This document shows positions 10,888 to 22,978 of a stretch of DNA of 64,000 nt, piece by piece; position 1 is the first letter of the stretch; the number at the start of each line of letters is the position of its first letter. The DNA comes from Whalleya microplaca (taxonomy: Eukaryota > Ascomycota > Sordariomycetes > Xylariales > Xylariaceae). The notes beneath the pieces are model-generated. The model did no database searches. It was given only the letters and a program-made list of their open reading frames with translations, and was not told the DNA's origin. The translations under genes were made by a program, and so were the position numbers. The stretch lies in NCBI GenBank assembly GCA_022497155.1, contig MU385777.1:124001-188000 (forward strand), in the 5' to 3' direction.

Positions 10888-13829
10888 ATGTATTTCGATC
10901 GCTTATCCTTAGACATAGGCTACATAGCACCTCCAACGGTAGCTATATTCAAACTACACTTTACCAGTGTAGAAATTTGGGCTATGAGCGCGTATCATCT
11001 TCCTACTCATACTATCTGGGGTATTGAGGACACCATCCTGCGATTATTCCTCGGGGAGACGGCCAGCATTGCAATAGATCTATTTCGAGCTGTGTTCCGC
11101 GAGCGTCTAACAGATGAAAATTTCTTGATTAACTCGCCGGAGAACAAAGTTCTTGATACTCTGCAAGCCTGGGCAAAAGACCTTGCTCCGTCGTCAATGA
11201 ATAAAAGGGATATCCGGTCTACCCTGTCCGAATGCACTAGTGCATTGATGCGACTTACCTCTGAGAATAACTCGGACGATGCTTCAGCCGATGAGCCTGC
11301 AGTCTGGCCATATATCAAGAAGATAAAGTGAGTAGTGGCAATATCAGCTAGCTTACTATTTCAATACTAACAAGCTCAGGGTTTATCTCAATGCTCATAT
11401 CTTAAGCAAAGGTCTTATTCTAGTTGACCTCCCTGGTGTGTCCATACGAAACCTTGGAAGTCATCTCTCACCACTAACGCCATCAAATATAGGTTTGCGA
11501 GATCGCAACTCTGCACGACGACATATAACTGAGCGATATATCCTGAGATGCGACGAGATTTTTGTTGTATGTAACGAAGGTCGGGCAACCACTGAGTATG
11601 TATCTTGGAATATTTTTTATGTTATTCTATCTTGCCTTAAGAGCCACAAAAGCGTATACGGCGTGGTAGCTCTCCGGGCCATTACTTGATACTGCATCGA
11701 CTATCTTAGAATAGTGTTGCTAATTCTTGGGTCTTGTACCTACAGCGTCGGCGTTGAGGTTGTATTTGAGCTTGCTAAAAAGGCGAGACTAGAAAACGTC
11801 GGTATCATTTGCACTAGGTCGGATGTAAGCCAAGGGAGCGCCTGCCCTTCTTTATCAAGCGTCGTGCTAACTAATCTCTAGGATATTAAGGCCGAGGAAG
11901 CAAAGAAAGACTGGAAAGGACAAAAGGCTAGAGATGTTCAACAGATGATTGATGATATCGGCAGATCTCAGCGAGACGTTGACACGCTCGAGTCGGATTT
12001 AGTGGAGTTCGACCAAATTGATGGTGATTTCACTAAGGAAGATAGAGATGAGCACATAGGCCTCATTCGTAGCCTTCGAAAAGCCAAGTACATTCACAGC
12101 TAAGCCCCTAGAACGAATATCATATTTAACTTCTTGCAGGAACCAACGATACGATCTTGCATTCAAGTAAGCACTCATGGCCTCTAAATATAAAAATTGA
12201 AATTGAACTGATATCCCCTAAACATAGGCTCCACCATTATCTAATCGGAAACCGGAATGACATTGTCAAAGGCAAACTCTTAAACCTCTATAGGGACCAA
12301 GTATCGGACGGAAAACTGGTTGTGTTTTGTGTTAGCAACAGTCTATATTGGGACCACCGGGACTCACCTAAGGCAACAGCTCTTCCTCGTCTGACCCTTA
12401 GCGGGACCTTAGAGGTTCGCGAGCACTGCATGGCAACGGTATTGGAAAGCCAATGCCTCCTAGTGACGAAGTATATTCGAAATGATATTTCGGTGCTACT
12501 AGGAGAGGTAGAACTCTGGGTACAGTCTGGTTCCAGGTCAATGGATGCAGAAAGAAAGCAAATTTTACGAGAAGCTTTGGATACCCTGGAAAGTCGCCTG
12601 AAAAGAGTAAGGCATCAGCGTCGTATCTTCCTGTGATACACTAACCATAGCACCAGGGACTGTGCGATAATGCCGCTGAGATCAATGGTATTGCAGGAGA
12701 ATTCCGCCAGAAGTTCCTTGCCGATATCTATCGACTTCATCGTATGTATTCATGGACAGATTTTCGTAATATGCACTAATATGGTTTCATAGGTAATCGA
12801 ACCTCAGTCTGGAGTGAAGCTGCAAGCAAGGCGAGCCAGGTTTGGAGCGGCGTAAGTATCGCCTCTCCATAAATGAAGTCATCCGATGCTAACTATTGAC
12901 CGGGCAGTGGCACCCTTGTAAGTCTAATAGCGCAGTTCGTCAGAATATACTAACAGAAGAAGCCACATACTCCGCCTTTTGCTGCAACTACGGTGAATAC
13001 TCTACTGGAGCAGTCGGGTCACACAATTGGAATGAGGAGATGATAAAAACAATGACTGGAGACCTAACCGGTCCCTGGAAAATATTATGTTCACATTTCG
13101 CAGGCCGTAATGAGCATATGACTAGTGTAGTCAACGATATTTTAGATTCGGCGATTACATTTTTAGGTACGCCACAATATCTTGCTGAGCTCCTCAACTA
13201 ACACATTTTAGACACAGAGCTTTCTGAATCTTCTGGCTCGGCAGCTGCTCTCAGCTCAACCATGTCGTCCCATCAACGTCTTCTAGTTGAAGAGATTGAG
13301 TCGGTCTACAGCAGTTTTGAAGATAACCTCAAGTAAGCTTTCATCCGAGAGATAAGTCTTCACAGAGCTAACAGTAGTCAGTACACTTCAAACGGATTCT
13401 CTTTCCAGCATCCGTAGTTCATTCGTTGGGAAGGCCATGGACGATTCATATCGAGCTTGCATTCATGAAAGTGGTAAGTTGTATAGGTTCACCGTGGCTG
13501 CTATGTAAAGCTAAATTGTATCAGGTAGAGGAAGTGATGCTCGTCGGAAAATCATCATTAACAACGCTGTGGGACGTGAAAGCTTGTTCAAAGGCTTACT
13601 TGACAACTTTAGAAAAGGTTTCGACGCTGTTACTGATGAGCTTCAGAAAGACATTCAAAATGCGGTCAGAGCACATCTCGACAATATTTGAGCCACCTTA
13701 GACATTGTTCGTAGTGACAATGTTGCATTAGAGAGCGAAAAAGACCCGGAGTTCCGGACTCGTGTAGGAGAAGAAGTTATATTGGCGAAGGGCAAAATGG
13801 GAAAACTTCAGGAGTTGCTAGGATCTTGA
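10888..13829 (+). pseudogene. Dynamin-like large GTPase (SLIP-GC-type fungal P-loop protein), 5'-truncated and nonsense-interrupted
   Basis: Splicing about ten exons yields a long protein related to fungal dynamin-like/SLIP-GC-type GTPases. Visible are VYLNAHILSKGLILVDLPG (G3), LRDRNSARRHITERY, IICTRSD (G4), DIKAEEAKKDW, a coiled-coil region, SGWHPCKSNS, HNWNEEMIKTMTGDL, and a conserved tail (SSIRSSFVGKAMDDSY, IHESGRGSDARRK, TLDIVRSDN). Introns with good GTAAGT-type donors join these blocks in frame, for example DLPG across 11437-11491. Two defects are seen. The N-terminal P-loop (G1, GxxxxGKS) and switch I are missing, the readable frame starting just after the inverted repeat at 10381-10739. 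An in-frame TGA at 13689-13691 also interrupts the tail (HLDNI*ATLDIV). Without a P-loop it cannot bind GTP normally. Exact exon ends are approximate. Related proteins are linked to immunity-like or recombination-related roles in animals; the fungal role is unknown. Confidence 0.7.
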
Positions 13830-14682
13830 GTTTATACTGAATTCACCAACGATGAACTTATGTAGTCTTTGTCGCTTGGCAAGCTACTTCGCATAGTTAG
13901 ACACATTCTTTAGGTTACAGAATACATATATATTGTCCATAGTGTTGTGACACTGATTCAAAGACTAGCCGGTCTTCTTACTTTATGGAAGTGCGAGATA
14001 AAGGATGCTCTGCGCTAAAACAGATGGAATAAGTCCATAGAGACTCGCGCATTTTATCTTCTCAGTCCTGGCTACCACAAGAGTGGTTTAGCCGTGAATC
14101 CGCATCCTACAACTTGTATAATAAGCATTGATCTGGGAAAGCTTTGGCTGAATAGATATGCTAGATATATGCATGATTTTATCGTCTGGCTATCACTAGG
14201 CTGAAAATGGGAAAGTAAACCCTGACCACCAATAATTTTGGATTCAACTCAATTTCAAGGTCAGGCAAGAATTACATAGAACTAGTCATTTTGAGGTTTA
14301 CTTTGAGATTATTTTGCCCTTATATGAGTCCCCTATCAGGACAATGTCGGTTGTTAATATGCCATGTGCTTTGATCGTTACGACCCCGGTGAACCTTCTC
14401 TGACAACTTTGCTCAGTCGGGTCATTTCCTGACGAGACTTTTTCCTCGGGATATAGTTCACGGCCAACTAACTAATATAAACCATCAGAATGCCATGATA
14501 TAAATGAGTTGCAGCAGATTATTGAGAAAATACCAGTAGGAGGCTCAGCAGGGAGGGCAAGAGGGGCACGCGGTTCAGGGGTAAATTCAGGGGTGTTTTA
14601 ATGGGTATTAACTAATTGATTCAATCTGTAAATAAGGTCAATTGACTAAAAAACCGTAATAATTTGAATCAAATCAAATACT
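13830..14682. other. Intergenic with a small inverted repeat
   Basis: AT-rich spacer between convergent gene ends. A 10-bp outer inverted repeat AAAGTAAACC (14212-14221) / GGTTTACTTT (14295-14304) encloses an inner CCTGACC / GGTCAGG pair, giving a possible 93-bp foldback. No gene recognised. Confidence 0.45.
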
Positions 14683-16569
14683 TTAAACATCTGTATCAAT
14701 TCCATCAACATTCCTCTTCGAGATAGAGACCAGATAATCCTGACCCTCTTTAACTGATATGATGCCTAAGACCGGCCGACCCACATCCGGCTGGGGCATG
14801 GGTGGGTGGCCCACCATCTCGATGTTAAAGCGGCGCAGCACCGTAGCTACAAAGCTGGTGACGAAGTACTTAGCCAAGAACCTACCGCTGCATTTTGTCT
14901 TGCCGCCCCCAAAGGGTCTCCACGATGGGCTATTTGGCAACTTTCGGCCTGCCTCGGTGTCGAGCCAACGTCCGGGCTGCCAGGAGGTGATATCGTCGCC
15001 GAATATGTCCTCGTCAAAATGCAAGAGGCGGTGCGGCACCATCACGCGATTGCCCTTGCGCATGCGCTTGCCGCCGATGACGACGTCGCGAGTCACCAAG
15101 CGCACCGATGTTGCCCACCCGGCCAGCCGTAGTGTCTCGTGCCAGATGGCGTCCACCTGCGGGCACTTGGTCGCATCTTGGATGTAACTGACATCTACCA
15201 GCTCGTCGCCCCGGAAGGCGGGTGCGGTCTCTGTTCGGAAGGCGGCAAGATAGTTCGGGTTGCGCATGAGATGAGTAAGCATCCAGAAGGACGTTTTACG
15301 GGCGTTGGTGTTGATGCTATACCCCCCAACCACACGATAGTGTCAATGAGCCGAATAAGTGGGTATATAGGAGGGGGGAAAGAAGAGGAAGACTCACGCA
15401 AAGTAGAGGTGGAAGATCATGATAGCCAAATTCTCGTCGTCCACCCCAAGGGACCTCATCTCGTCCTCCATGGCGTTAATGATCCAAGCAGCTTGACCTC
15501 TTCTCTGGGCGCCGGGAATCTGAAAATAGGTCTTCAATGACGCCATCATTTGGTCACGAGGGGCGATCATGTCACGGCAAAGAAAGGTAGGATACTGATA
15601 CAGCATCTTCCAGATGACCTCGTCAAACACAGTATAGGCAGTCGCATAGTTGGGATCGACCAGGTCCAGAACATCGCCGAAATAGACGTATTGTCCCAAC
15701 CGGACAAGGTAGTCGGAGGTCCACTGGTATAGGGGAAGCTGGATGTGAGTTGAGCTCTGCGACGACGAATATCCGCACTCCTTACCAAGAACGTTGAGAT
15801 TCAGTTGACGATTCATCCAATCTTGGGCTTTTTTCTGGAGCACAATCATATTATCGCCTGGACGAAGTTGATGCACATGCATGCGCTGAGCGAGAACGCC
15901 CAGGGAAAGACCCTCAGGATTGGGGAACCCGGTCTTATCAGTTGGGAGGGGAGAGTATACAGTCTTGATGGTGCCCTCGTCATTTCCGTTTATCCTCATC
16001 AGTGTCTGAACAAACTCTTCAAAGGACAGAGCATCGGTGTTCTTGTATACCTCGGCGGATTGTTTTGCGTGAGTTACTACGTAAAATGTGTGGCTAAAAG
16101 TTGTCAGGGCAAAAGGTTCATCGGTGTTCGCAAAATGTTTCCTGCTCGTATGCATAAGCCAACGACAAGTCTGATGTCACGTTTGCGACAAACCTAGCTT
16201 GAGCGAGCAAGCCATTTGAATCCCGAAAGAAGGCTAGGCCATGGCCTATGTGTAGGCTGTTAGGTCTCATGACTATACCCAGGCTTGAACAGTAAATAGA
16301 TGAACCCACCCAGCACTAGAGCACGGTTGGATTAGCAATCATAGACTGCCTGTGAGACGAGGAGACTACTTACTCGGAATCAAATAGGGCAGTTCTCTAG
16401 GCTCGTCGGGATGGAGGATGGGATAGATCGTAAATCTCCAACATCGCCATATAGCCCAAACAAGGACAGTAAACACCAATACATGGTACATAATGGCATA
16501 GCCATCCCGGAATGGGAGCACTTGCTGGATGACAAGGTGGACATAGCCATTCAGAGCGTTAAGAACCAT
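14683..16569 (-). CDS. Cytochrome P450 monooxygenase (CYP7/CYP8-like fungal type)
   Basis: Second P450, of a different clan from the first. Exon 1 (16569-16374) carries a membrane anchor (HVLVFTVLVWAIWRCW) and ends in PYLIP. A short exon gives IGHGLAFFRDSNGLLAQAR. A third exon starts ARKHFANTDEPFALT (phase-2 junction) and runs to HLYFA. The last exon (about 15309-14683) continues INTNARKTSFWMLTHLM (I-helix with Asn-Thr in place of the usual acid-Thr), then HETLRLAG (ExxR) and the haem loop FGGGKTKCSGRFLAK. The Asn-bearing I-helix and FGGGxxxCxGR loop are typical of CYP7/CYP8-like enzymes (7-alpha-hydroxylase or prostacyclin-synthase type), which in fungi act on sterols, oxylipins or secondary metabolites. 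The acceptor of exon 2 is not certain. No disabling change seen. Minus strand, tail-to-tail with the GTPase pseudogene. Confidence 0.82.
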
Positions 16570-17543
16570 ACTGAAACAATAAACTTCTCAACAAAACGGT
16601 AGATGAAGGCGTTCAGAATATGTGGTAAGTCAGAATGTAGCCTACTAATCTAAGAAGAATAAATCGCGTCTTAAGCACATAAGAAGGCTTGGTACTCAAA
16701 CTATGAAGTAGGAAATATATCATCAGATTTCATGTCCAAGTCGCTCTTATATATACCTACAATCAGTATTCTGTATCAACTCTACTCATACAGATTCCTA
16801 TTACCAAAACAAGCTGGGAGCCCGAAACCTCACGACTTAGTTGGGGGTAGTATTCCACCCATCCATCACGTTAAGGGGCAAGATTCAACATCCGTAACCA
16901 TGCCGCGCCAGGCTTATTCGCGATGTATGTCATAAGTACCAAAGTATGAGGTAGCATATATTCTGCATGGTTATTAAAAATGAAACCATTCAAGAGCCTC
17001 GGCTGTGCATATTCTGGGTATTCCCTCCCCTGTTCCAAAAAGACCCCAATTGTACAGCCTGCATAAATCTTTCCAACCCCACGTTGGATGATCTGCATGA
17101 ATCATTCCAGTGCCAGCCAACAAAGAAGCGGGAAGCCTTCCGGTTGTGGGTAATTGTAACATACAGCAGTTTACTTGTACGTTTTGATGAAGTTGGTCAC
17201 TCACTACTGGAGTCCAACAGGCACATAACTAATGAGATAGGGTGGAATGAGATGGTGTGTAATATGAAAACATACTCCCCAGAAATTAGCTCGCACCAAC
17301 AATCAAGTGGAAGAATTCTCATTGACTTTGATGCTGCCGAATCTAATTCACTTATATTTTCTTATTCTATTCCCCGACATCTCAAGTTTCTTGTCTGCGA
17401 AGACATGTCCGTTTACATGCACCATATACCTACAAGATCCAGTCCACCTGTATTATAAGGTAGCTGAATGACAATATCGTTTAACTACCATCACTTTATA
17501 CCCTTCTTTTCTTCTTTGGCTTTTTAAAGAAAATAAAAGCGCT
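16570..17543. other. Intergenic, divergent promoters; one doubtful 163-codon frame
   Basis: Spacer between the minus-strand P450 and the plus-strand rhodopsin-domain gene, so it should hold both promoters. A 163-codon open frame at 16967-17458 (plus) has no domain, no intron signals and unremarkable composition. I do not call it a gene. Confidence 0.45.
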
Positions 17544-18830
17544 ATGGCTTCAATACCAATAGATCTTTGCGCTATTCCGGCGATAGAATCGCCTGACGGC
17601 AAATACAATTTAGAGAATCCAACCACTCTAGCACCAATGACTCTTTCAGTCGGCGTGATTCTAGCCACAATATCAGTAATTCTAACTCTGACGCGAACTT
17701 ACATGAATCGAAGGAAGTTGGGCTCTGCCGATTGTATGTCTGTCTACGCTGAATGTGGATACAAAAGCGTTAACAAGTTACAGATTGCGCCCTTGCCGCT
17801 TGTGTGATTAACGTTGCTTTCACTGGTGACATTCTTGCCCGTAGGAATCCTAATGTCCTTTCAGTTTCACTCTCTCTGACGTTCAACTTTTTACAGAAAT
17901 CAAGTATAATCGCCATCTATGGGATATACCAGCATGTTGGATCACGGGGACGTACTTAAAGATTCTCTACGTCCAAACGACGCTCTTCGCACCTGTTTTC
18001 TTCACTTCTAAAGCTTCAATATTCTTATTATATCGACAAATATTTGGAGTAGAGAGGCATATAAGAATCGCTGTCAACCTTGGCCTCATATTTTCCCTTC
18101 TCCTATATCTTCCGAACATCCCTCTATCAGCTGTCCTCGACGCCCCTCCAATTGGCACCACATGGGACTCATTCACCACGTCCACTCAATCCAGAAAAAT
18201 GATTCCTTGGGGGATCGTTCAAAGTTCTATCAGTATCCTACTGGACCTTTATATTTTCTTTCTACCTCTTCCAGTGATAGTGAAGCTTAATATGCCATTC
18301 AGACGACGGTTGCAGGTCTTTGGTATCTTCACCACAGCTCTCATGTAAGTTGAAGCTCCAGGCGAATTCCCTGTTTACTATGAGAAAGCTCGTTAATACA
18401 TGCCAAGGGGTATCATTGCAAGCGTGCTATCTCTCGTCTACCGCGTTCGACTCCTCCACACTATGGACGCCACGTGGTGGTCAACTGTTGTAGCGGTTTG
18501 CGCGTAGGTTATCCTCGGCCTTCCAATTATCCCTACTCGTGTAGACGCATCTAATGATTTCTGCTTTCCAGACTAGTCGAGACCAACGTGGCGATTATTG
18601 TTAGCTGCATGCCAGCATTAGCTCAGCTGCTGAAGCTGCACTTTGGAGCATCTACCTTCTTTAAATCGCTACGGTCGCGACTTTTAGGCCTCACAGGTGG
18701 TAGTGATAAAAGCCCATCGGCAGATGGATCCACAGAGGATAGACCAAAGCTGGCCACATTCGGCGCCGCTCAATCGCCTCGACGGCGGAATTATTACGAG
18801 TTGACGGACACTGCCCTCCTCAACACATAG
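17544..18830 (+). CDS. Fungal rhodopsin-domain (SAT4-like) integral membrane protein
   Basis: Five exons (17544-17733, 17784-17840, 17897-18344, 18408-18503, 18572-18830) splice without a break to 349 aa. The protein has seven hydrophobic segments: LSVGVILATISVILTL, a short CALAACVINVAF segment, LKILYVQTTLFAPVFF, IAVNLGLIFSLLLYL, IVQSSISILLDLYIFFLPL, GIIASVLSLVYRV and ETNVAIIVSCMPALAQLL. The KYNRHLWDI, RQIFGVERHIRIAV and VETNVAIIVSCMP blocks are characteristic of the large fungal rhodopsin-domain family. Members sit in the plasma membrane or vacuole, are often next to secondary-metabolite genes, and mostly have no assigned function. It carries no obvious retinal-binding lysine motif, so light sensing is not implied. 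The C-terminal about 55 residues are polar, with phosphorylatable Ser/Thr. Confidence 0.85.
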
Positions 18831-19518
18831 GTCACGGTTTCAGACAACAAGCCAAATGTTTCCACCTCACCACAAAACGGCATCATCCGTTCTGTAGGAA
18901 TATCTCAAGAGATTGGACCCGATAGTGCTGAGCACTTAGTATAAAAGGAGAAGGCATTATTGAAACGGATTGAAAACCACCAATATCAGACTTTCCAGTC
19001 AACCTTTTACCTGTGTTGAAATGCAGCAGTCTTCTAATCACATTTAAATGACAGAAAGTCAGGGGTCCTCCCATTGGTTATTCGAGTTTTGGGAGAATAT
19101 TAATTGGCCAGAGATGTCAAACTTATCTAGTCACTGATACTTTTCTACTTGCTAGCTATATGATAGGCTTGATGCATGAATAGGATACTTGATACTATCC
19201 AGGGGCTCGGGAGTGCTTCGCGTAATAAATTTTATTTTTATTTATTAAATGAGTAGCGGGAGAACATCGCGCTCTGGTCATACTAGCCTAGGGAAAATCT
19301 CGTGAATGGCTCTCGGTTTAATTACGTAATCATGGTTCCTGATCACTTTTTAATGCCTATATTTTTCTTATCCAGTGTATTAATAATCTCTTAATAATCT
19401 TATTGTTTATATAAACGGTGTTGGTAGCTGCTTTCTTCCTTGGGTTTCTTCCCCCTCAAAACTTATTTCGGCACAGTCGGCATTCGCTAACACAGTTCAC
19501 CGCATTGTCACGCTGAAA
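18831..19518. other. Intergenic, promoter of the BBE gene
   Basis: AT-rich, with poly-A/T runs near 19228-19245. TATATAAACGG-like sequence (about 19407) upstream of the ATG at 19519 may serve as the TATA region. No gene recognised. Confidence 0.45.
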
Positions 19519-21092
19519 ATGACGACCAATACCACACTTAGTCGCGTATGTGTGAGTGTTCTTTCCCTGCAATGCATCCCTAATGTTGAGTCTAACTGCT
19601 TTATAGTGCGAGGCACTGCTTGCGCTGTTGGGGACAGAAAAAGTATCGCTCCCAGGAAGCGCTGCTTACAACGCATCTTTGACATCGTATTTCTCCTTAC
19701 AATCGTCTGAAGTGCGGCCTTCATGTTTCGTCTCACCGAACTCAGCCGATGATGTCTCGGCCGTGGTCAAGGTATTGACCTCCCCCGACACCTCGTGCGA
19801 ATTTGCCATACGGTCTGGGGGACACCTGTGGATTCCCGGTGCCTCCAATGCGCCAGGTGGAGTGACAGTAGATCTGCGAGGTCTCAACTCGATTAATCTA
19901 AGTGCAGACAAAACGACTGTATCTGTCGGTGTGGGCGCAACGTGGGACGCTGTTTACGCCAAGCTTGATCCCTTGGGGCTCAGCGTTGCTGGAGGTAGGG
20001 TTGGTGGCGTGGGTGTGGGAGGGTTAACATTGGGAGGTGGTATTTCTCATCTTGGACCCCAGTATGGCTGGACCTGTAACACGGCATTAGCTTTCGAGGT
20101 CGTCCTAGCGGACGGCTCTATTGTAGAAGCCAGTGAAAATCAGCAGTCTGATCTGTTTCACGGACTTCGGGGCGGACTAAACAACTTCGGGATTGTAACT
20201 CATGTTACCCTCAAGACATTCGACCAGGGGCGCCTCTGGACATCCACAACCTATCATCCCCTTTCGACAATTGACGATCACGCTAGGATTTTTTCAAACA
20301 TTACAGCACCAGACAACTACGATGAGAATGCTTCATTCATTACCTCGTTTGGATATTCACAATCTGGAGGTCTGAGTGTAATTAGCAACCAGCTTGTCTA
20401 CGCGAAGCCTGTAGAGAATCCATCATACTATCAGGAACTTCTCAGTCTACCATCCATCTTCCAGTCATCGTCTGTAACCGACATGACAACACTCGCGCAA
20501 CAGGCGGCACAACTACTGCCTTCAGGAGAGGGTCGGTAAGTTATCTCATTCCTGTACATCACGCCATGGGCTGACTGCAAGGAGATATATGTTTGCGACA
20601 ACGACCTTCCTCCCTACCGAGGCGATGTTTCATGCCGCATTTAATGCTTGGAACAAGAGCCTGATGGGGGTCCAAGACATCAGTGGGCTGACGTGGTCGC
20701 TCTCACTGGAGCCGCTCCCACCGGCCATCTACCAGCGCGACGCAAAGGCTAACGTGCTGGGACTGGCTGATCGTACCGACACACTTGTTGCGTGCCTCCT
20801 GACGCAGGTTTGGGCGAATCAAGTTGACGACGAACGTGTCTACGCCGCCACCGCTGCACTCGTGGATACCCTTGAAGAAGCGGCCCGTAGTCTAGACGCC
20901 TACGACCCTTTCCTCTATCTCGCCTACGCCGCCAACTGGCAGGACCCAATCGCGAGCTATGGAAACGCGAGCGTCGAGCAACTGCGGGGGCTCAGGGCTC
21001 GGGTAGATCCCAAAGGGGTGTTTACGCACCTTGTCCCAGGCGGATTTAAGATCCCTTCTGAGAGGGAACGGGCCGATCCGGTCACAGGTTAG
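19519..21092 (+). CDS. BBE-type FAD-linked oxidoreductase
   Basis: Three exons (19519-19545, 19607-20535, 20582-21092) splice to 488 aa. Covalent-FAD oxidase of the PCMH/berberine-bridge family. Visible are CEALLALLGTEKVSLPGSAAY, FAD-binding IRSGGHLWIPGASN with the His for covalent flavin linkage, VGVGATWDAVY, GGLTLGGGISHLGPQYGWTC, the substrate domain, and the C-terminal BBE block YLAYAANWQDPIASYG with RVDPKGVF...GGFKIP. The usual first introns of the family are present. Unlike many relatives it begins MTTNTTLSR with no signal peptide, so it is probably intracellular. In fungal clusters these enzymes perform oxidative cyclisation or alcohol oxidation. It is a paralogue of the gene whose end lies at 3-119, and it stands next to an SDR and a P450. 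Confidence 0.9.
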
Positions 21093-21792
21093 GCCTTGAA
21101 TCCTGTAGATAAATATATTGATCGATTGTTGATGGTATACGATTTTTTCTTGGACACTCTGCAGGGATTAAGGTGGGGAAGGATAGCGAGGCTGCAGGCT
21201 GATCAGTTGTTGGTAGTTTTGGGCGGGGATTTTGATGTACGGCACAAAAAACCGCATATCCCTCATTTACAATTTCAAACCAACTGCTTGGCCATCACAG
21301 GCCGTACCACCGGTCAACCATGTAAAGCAACCCAGCTTTAGAAATGCGCATCTAAAAGCGGCGGGAAGTGTCTACGCAATGCTATTGGCTATCAATAATA
21401 GCACAGAAAATGCAGAGTGGTCGGATATTGATGCTTTCCGGTAGGTAGAGACCACATGCAAGCGAGTACAGGTATTCCGAAGTATTGTATAAGTCTTCAT
21501 CGGTCAAGCTACGAAAATAGCCATTCATTATGCAAACCTTGAAGGCTTAAACCAGTCTCGCGAAGTTCTGTCACGACTCACGTTGGTGACTGAGGCACAG
21601 GATCTCGCTTACCTATCCACTTTCTCTCTCTGTAACTGCAACGAGTTCACAAAAGGTAAGACCCCGAGGACCCCAGACCTCTACTATAGTAGTTAGTCAA
21701 TATAATCAAATACGCAAACGCCCGGGCGACCTTCATATCAGCTTTTAGCTACACGCCTTTCGGGCCAGCTAGCATATTCACGAAGAGTCATA
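21093..21792. other. Intergenic, promoter of the SDR gene
   Basis: No gene recognised. It holds the 3' end of the BBE gene and the upstream region of the SDR gene; short frames have no domain. Confidence 0.45.
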
Positions 21793-22978
21793 ATGACGAC
21801 TTACAAGGGCACGATTCTCATGACAGGAGCAAACGGTGGACTTGGTACAGCAGTCATCCAGAGGATTCTCGCAGAACCCGAGCTAGCGGCCTATCACGGA
21901 CTATACACGGTGCGAAATGTGGCCACGGCAACTTCGATCCTGCCAGCTTTAACAGCTACAAAACATCATACATATGACATACTACCACTTGACTTGTCGA
22001 AACTGTCGAGCGTGCGAGAAGCAGCGGCATCCATAAATGCCAAGGTCTCGAACGGAGATATTCCCCGAATTCGTGCTTTGATTCTCAACGCAGGTCACAG
22101 GGAACCACAAGGCCAGACTTGGGCCGAGAACGGCTTGGATATCGCATTTGCAATTAACTACCTGGGGCATTGGCTCCTGGTACTTTTATTGCTTCAGAGC
22201 ATGGATCGAGAATCGGGTCGAGTGGTTATCGTCGGCGGCTGGGTGCATGAGTGAGTGATCCGGTTGTGCGCTACTGTGCGGCAGGTGGCTAACAGTTTGC
22301 TCGGAACAGCCCTCTTGACGATGGCAATAAAAATACCGGTGCATTCGAAGAAAGTAAATGGAAAAAGATATTTTCCGATTCCAACAGTGAGACCATCGAG
22401 TCAGTTGCGAAGGGCACATGGAGTAAGAGCCCAGACGACCCATCCCAGGATGGGGTCGGGTGTAGTGGGATCCGGCGTTATGGAGCTTCCAAATTGTGCA
22501 GTATCATGATGATGTGAGTATTTCAATTGCTATCCACCAGGTAAATCCAGAAGATTCTTACCAGCTAAAACCGTCTCGCAGTTTCGAGCTTCAACGCCGT
22601 CTCGATTCGGACCCCGAACTTTGTAGGATATCAGTCCTCGGCTTCGATCCGGGCATGATGGCAACGAAGATCACTGTAGGCTCTCTCAGCTGGCTCATCC
22701 GATCCATATTTCACATCGTGGCATACGCTGCGAATTGGATCTCGCCTAATGGATCAATTCGTCTGCCACGCAAGTCGGCAGGCGACCTCCTCGCCGCTGC
22801 CCTGGAGACCAACCCTCCCTTTGGCGAGCGGCCGAAGCGCTTATATTTTAACGGGTCTGAACCCAAGGAAGTTAGTGCTGAGGCGAAGGATGTTGACAAG
22901 AGAGCAAGTGTATGGAAGGCGAGTGTGCAATACGCTGATCTGAAGCAGGGAGAAACATGTCTGACTGACTGGGCGTGA
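21793..22978 (+). CDS. Short-chain dehydrogenase/reductase
   Basis: Three exons (21793-22250, 22310-22513, 22582-22978) splice to 352 aa. Rossmann-fold NAD(P)-dependent oxidoreductase. N-terminal TGANGGLGTAV is the TGxxxGxG cofactor motif; LPLDLSKLSSV follows the second strand; LILNAG is the structural NNAG-like motif; RVVIVGGW ends the strand before the active site, where Ser is not obvious; YGASKLC is the catalytic YxxxK. A long insertion (about residues 155-200, acidic, SNSETIESVAKGTW) precedes the catalytic Tyr, as in retinol-dehydrogenase-like fungal SDRs. The C-terminus has a hydrophobic helix (WLIRSIFHIVAYAANWI) that may contact membrane. No lesions. A tailoring reductase for the neighbouring P450 and BBE enzymes is a reasonable inference, not shown. 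Confidence 0.87.

Noticed and set aside
16967..17458. 163-codon plus-strand frame between the second P450 and the rhodopsin-domain gene
   Set aside because: No domain, no signal peptide, no splice context and no composition difference from the spacer; could be chance.
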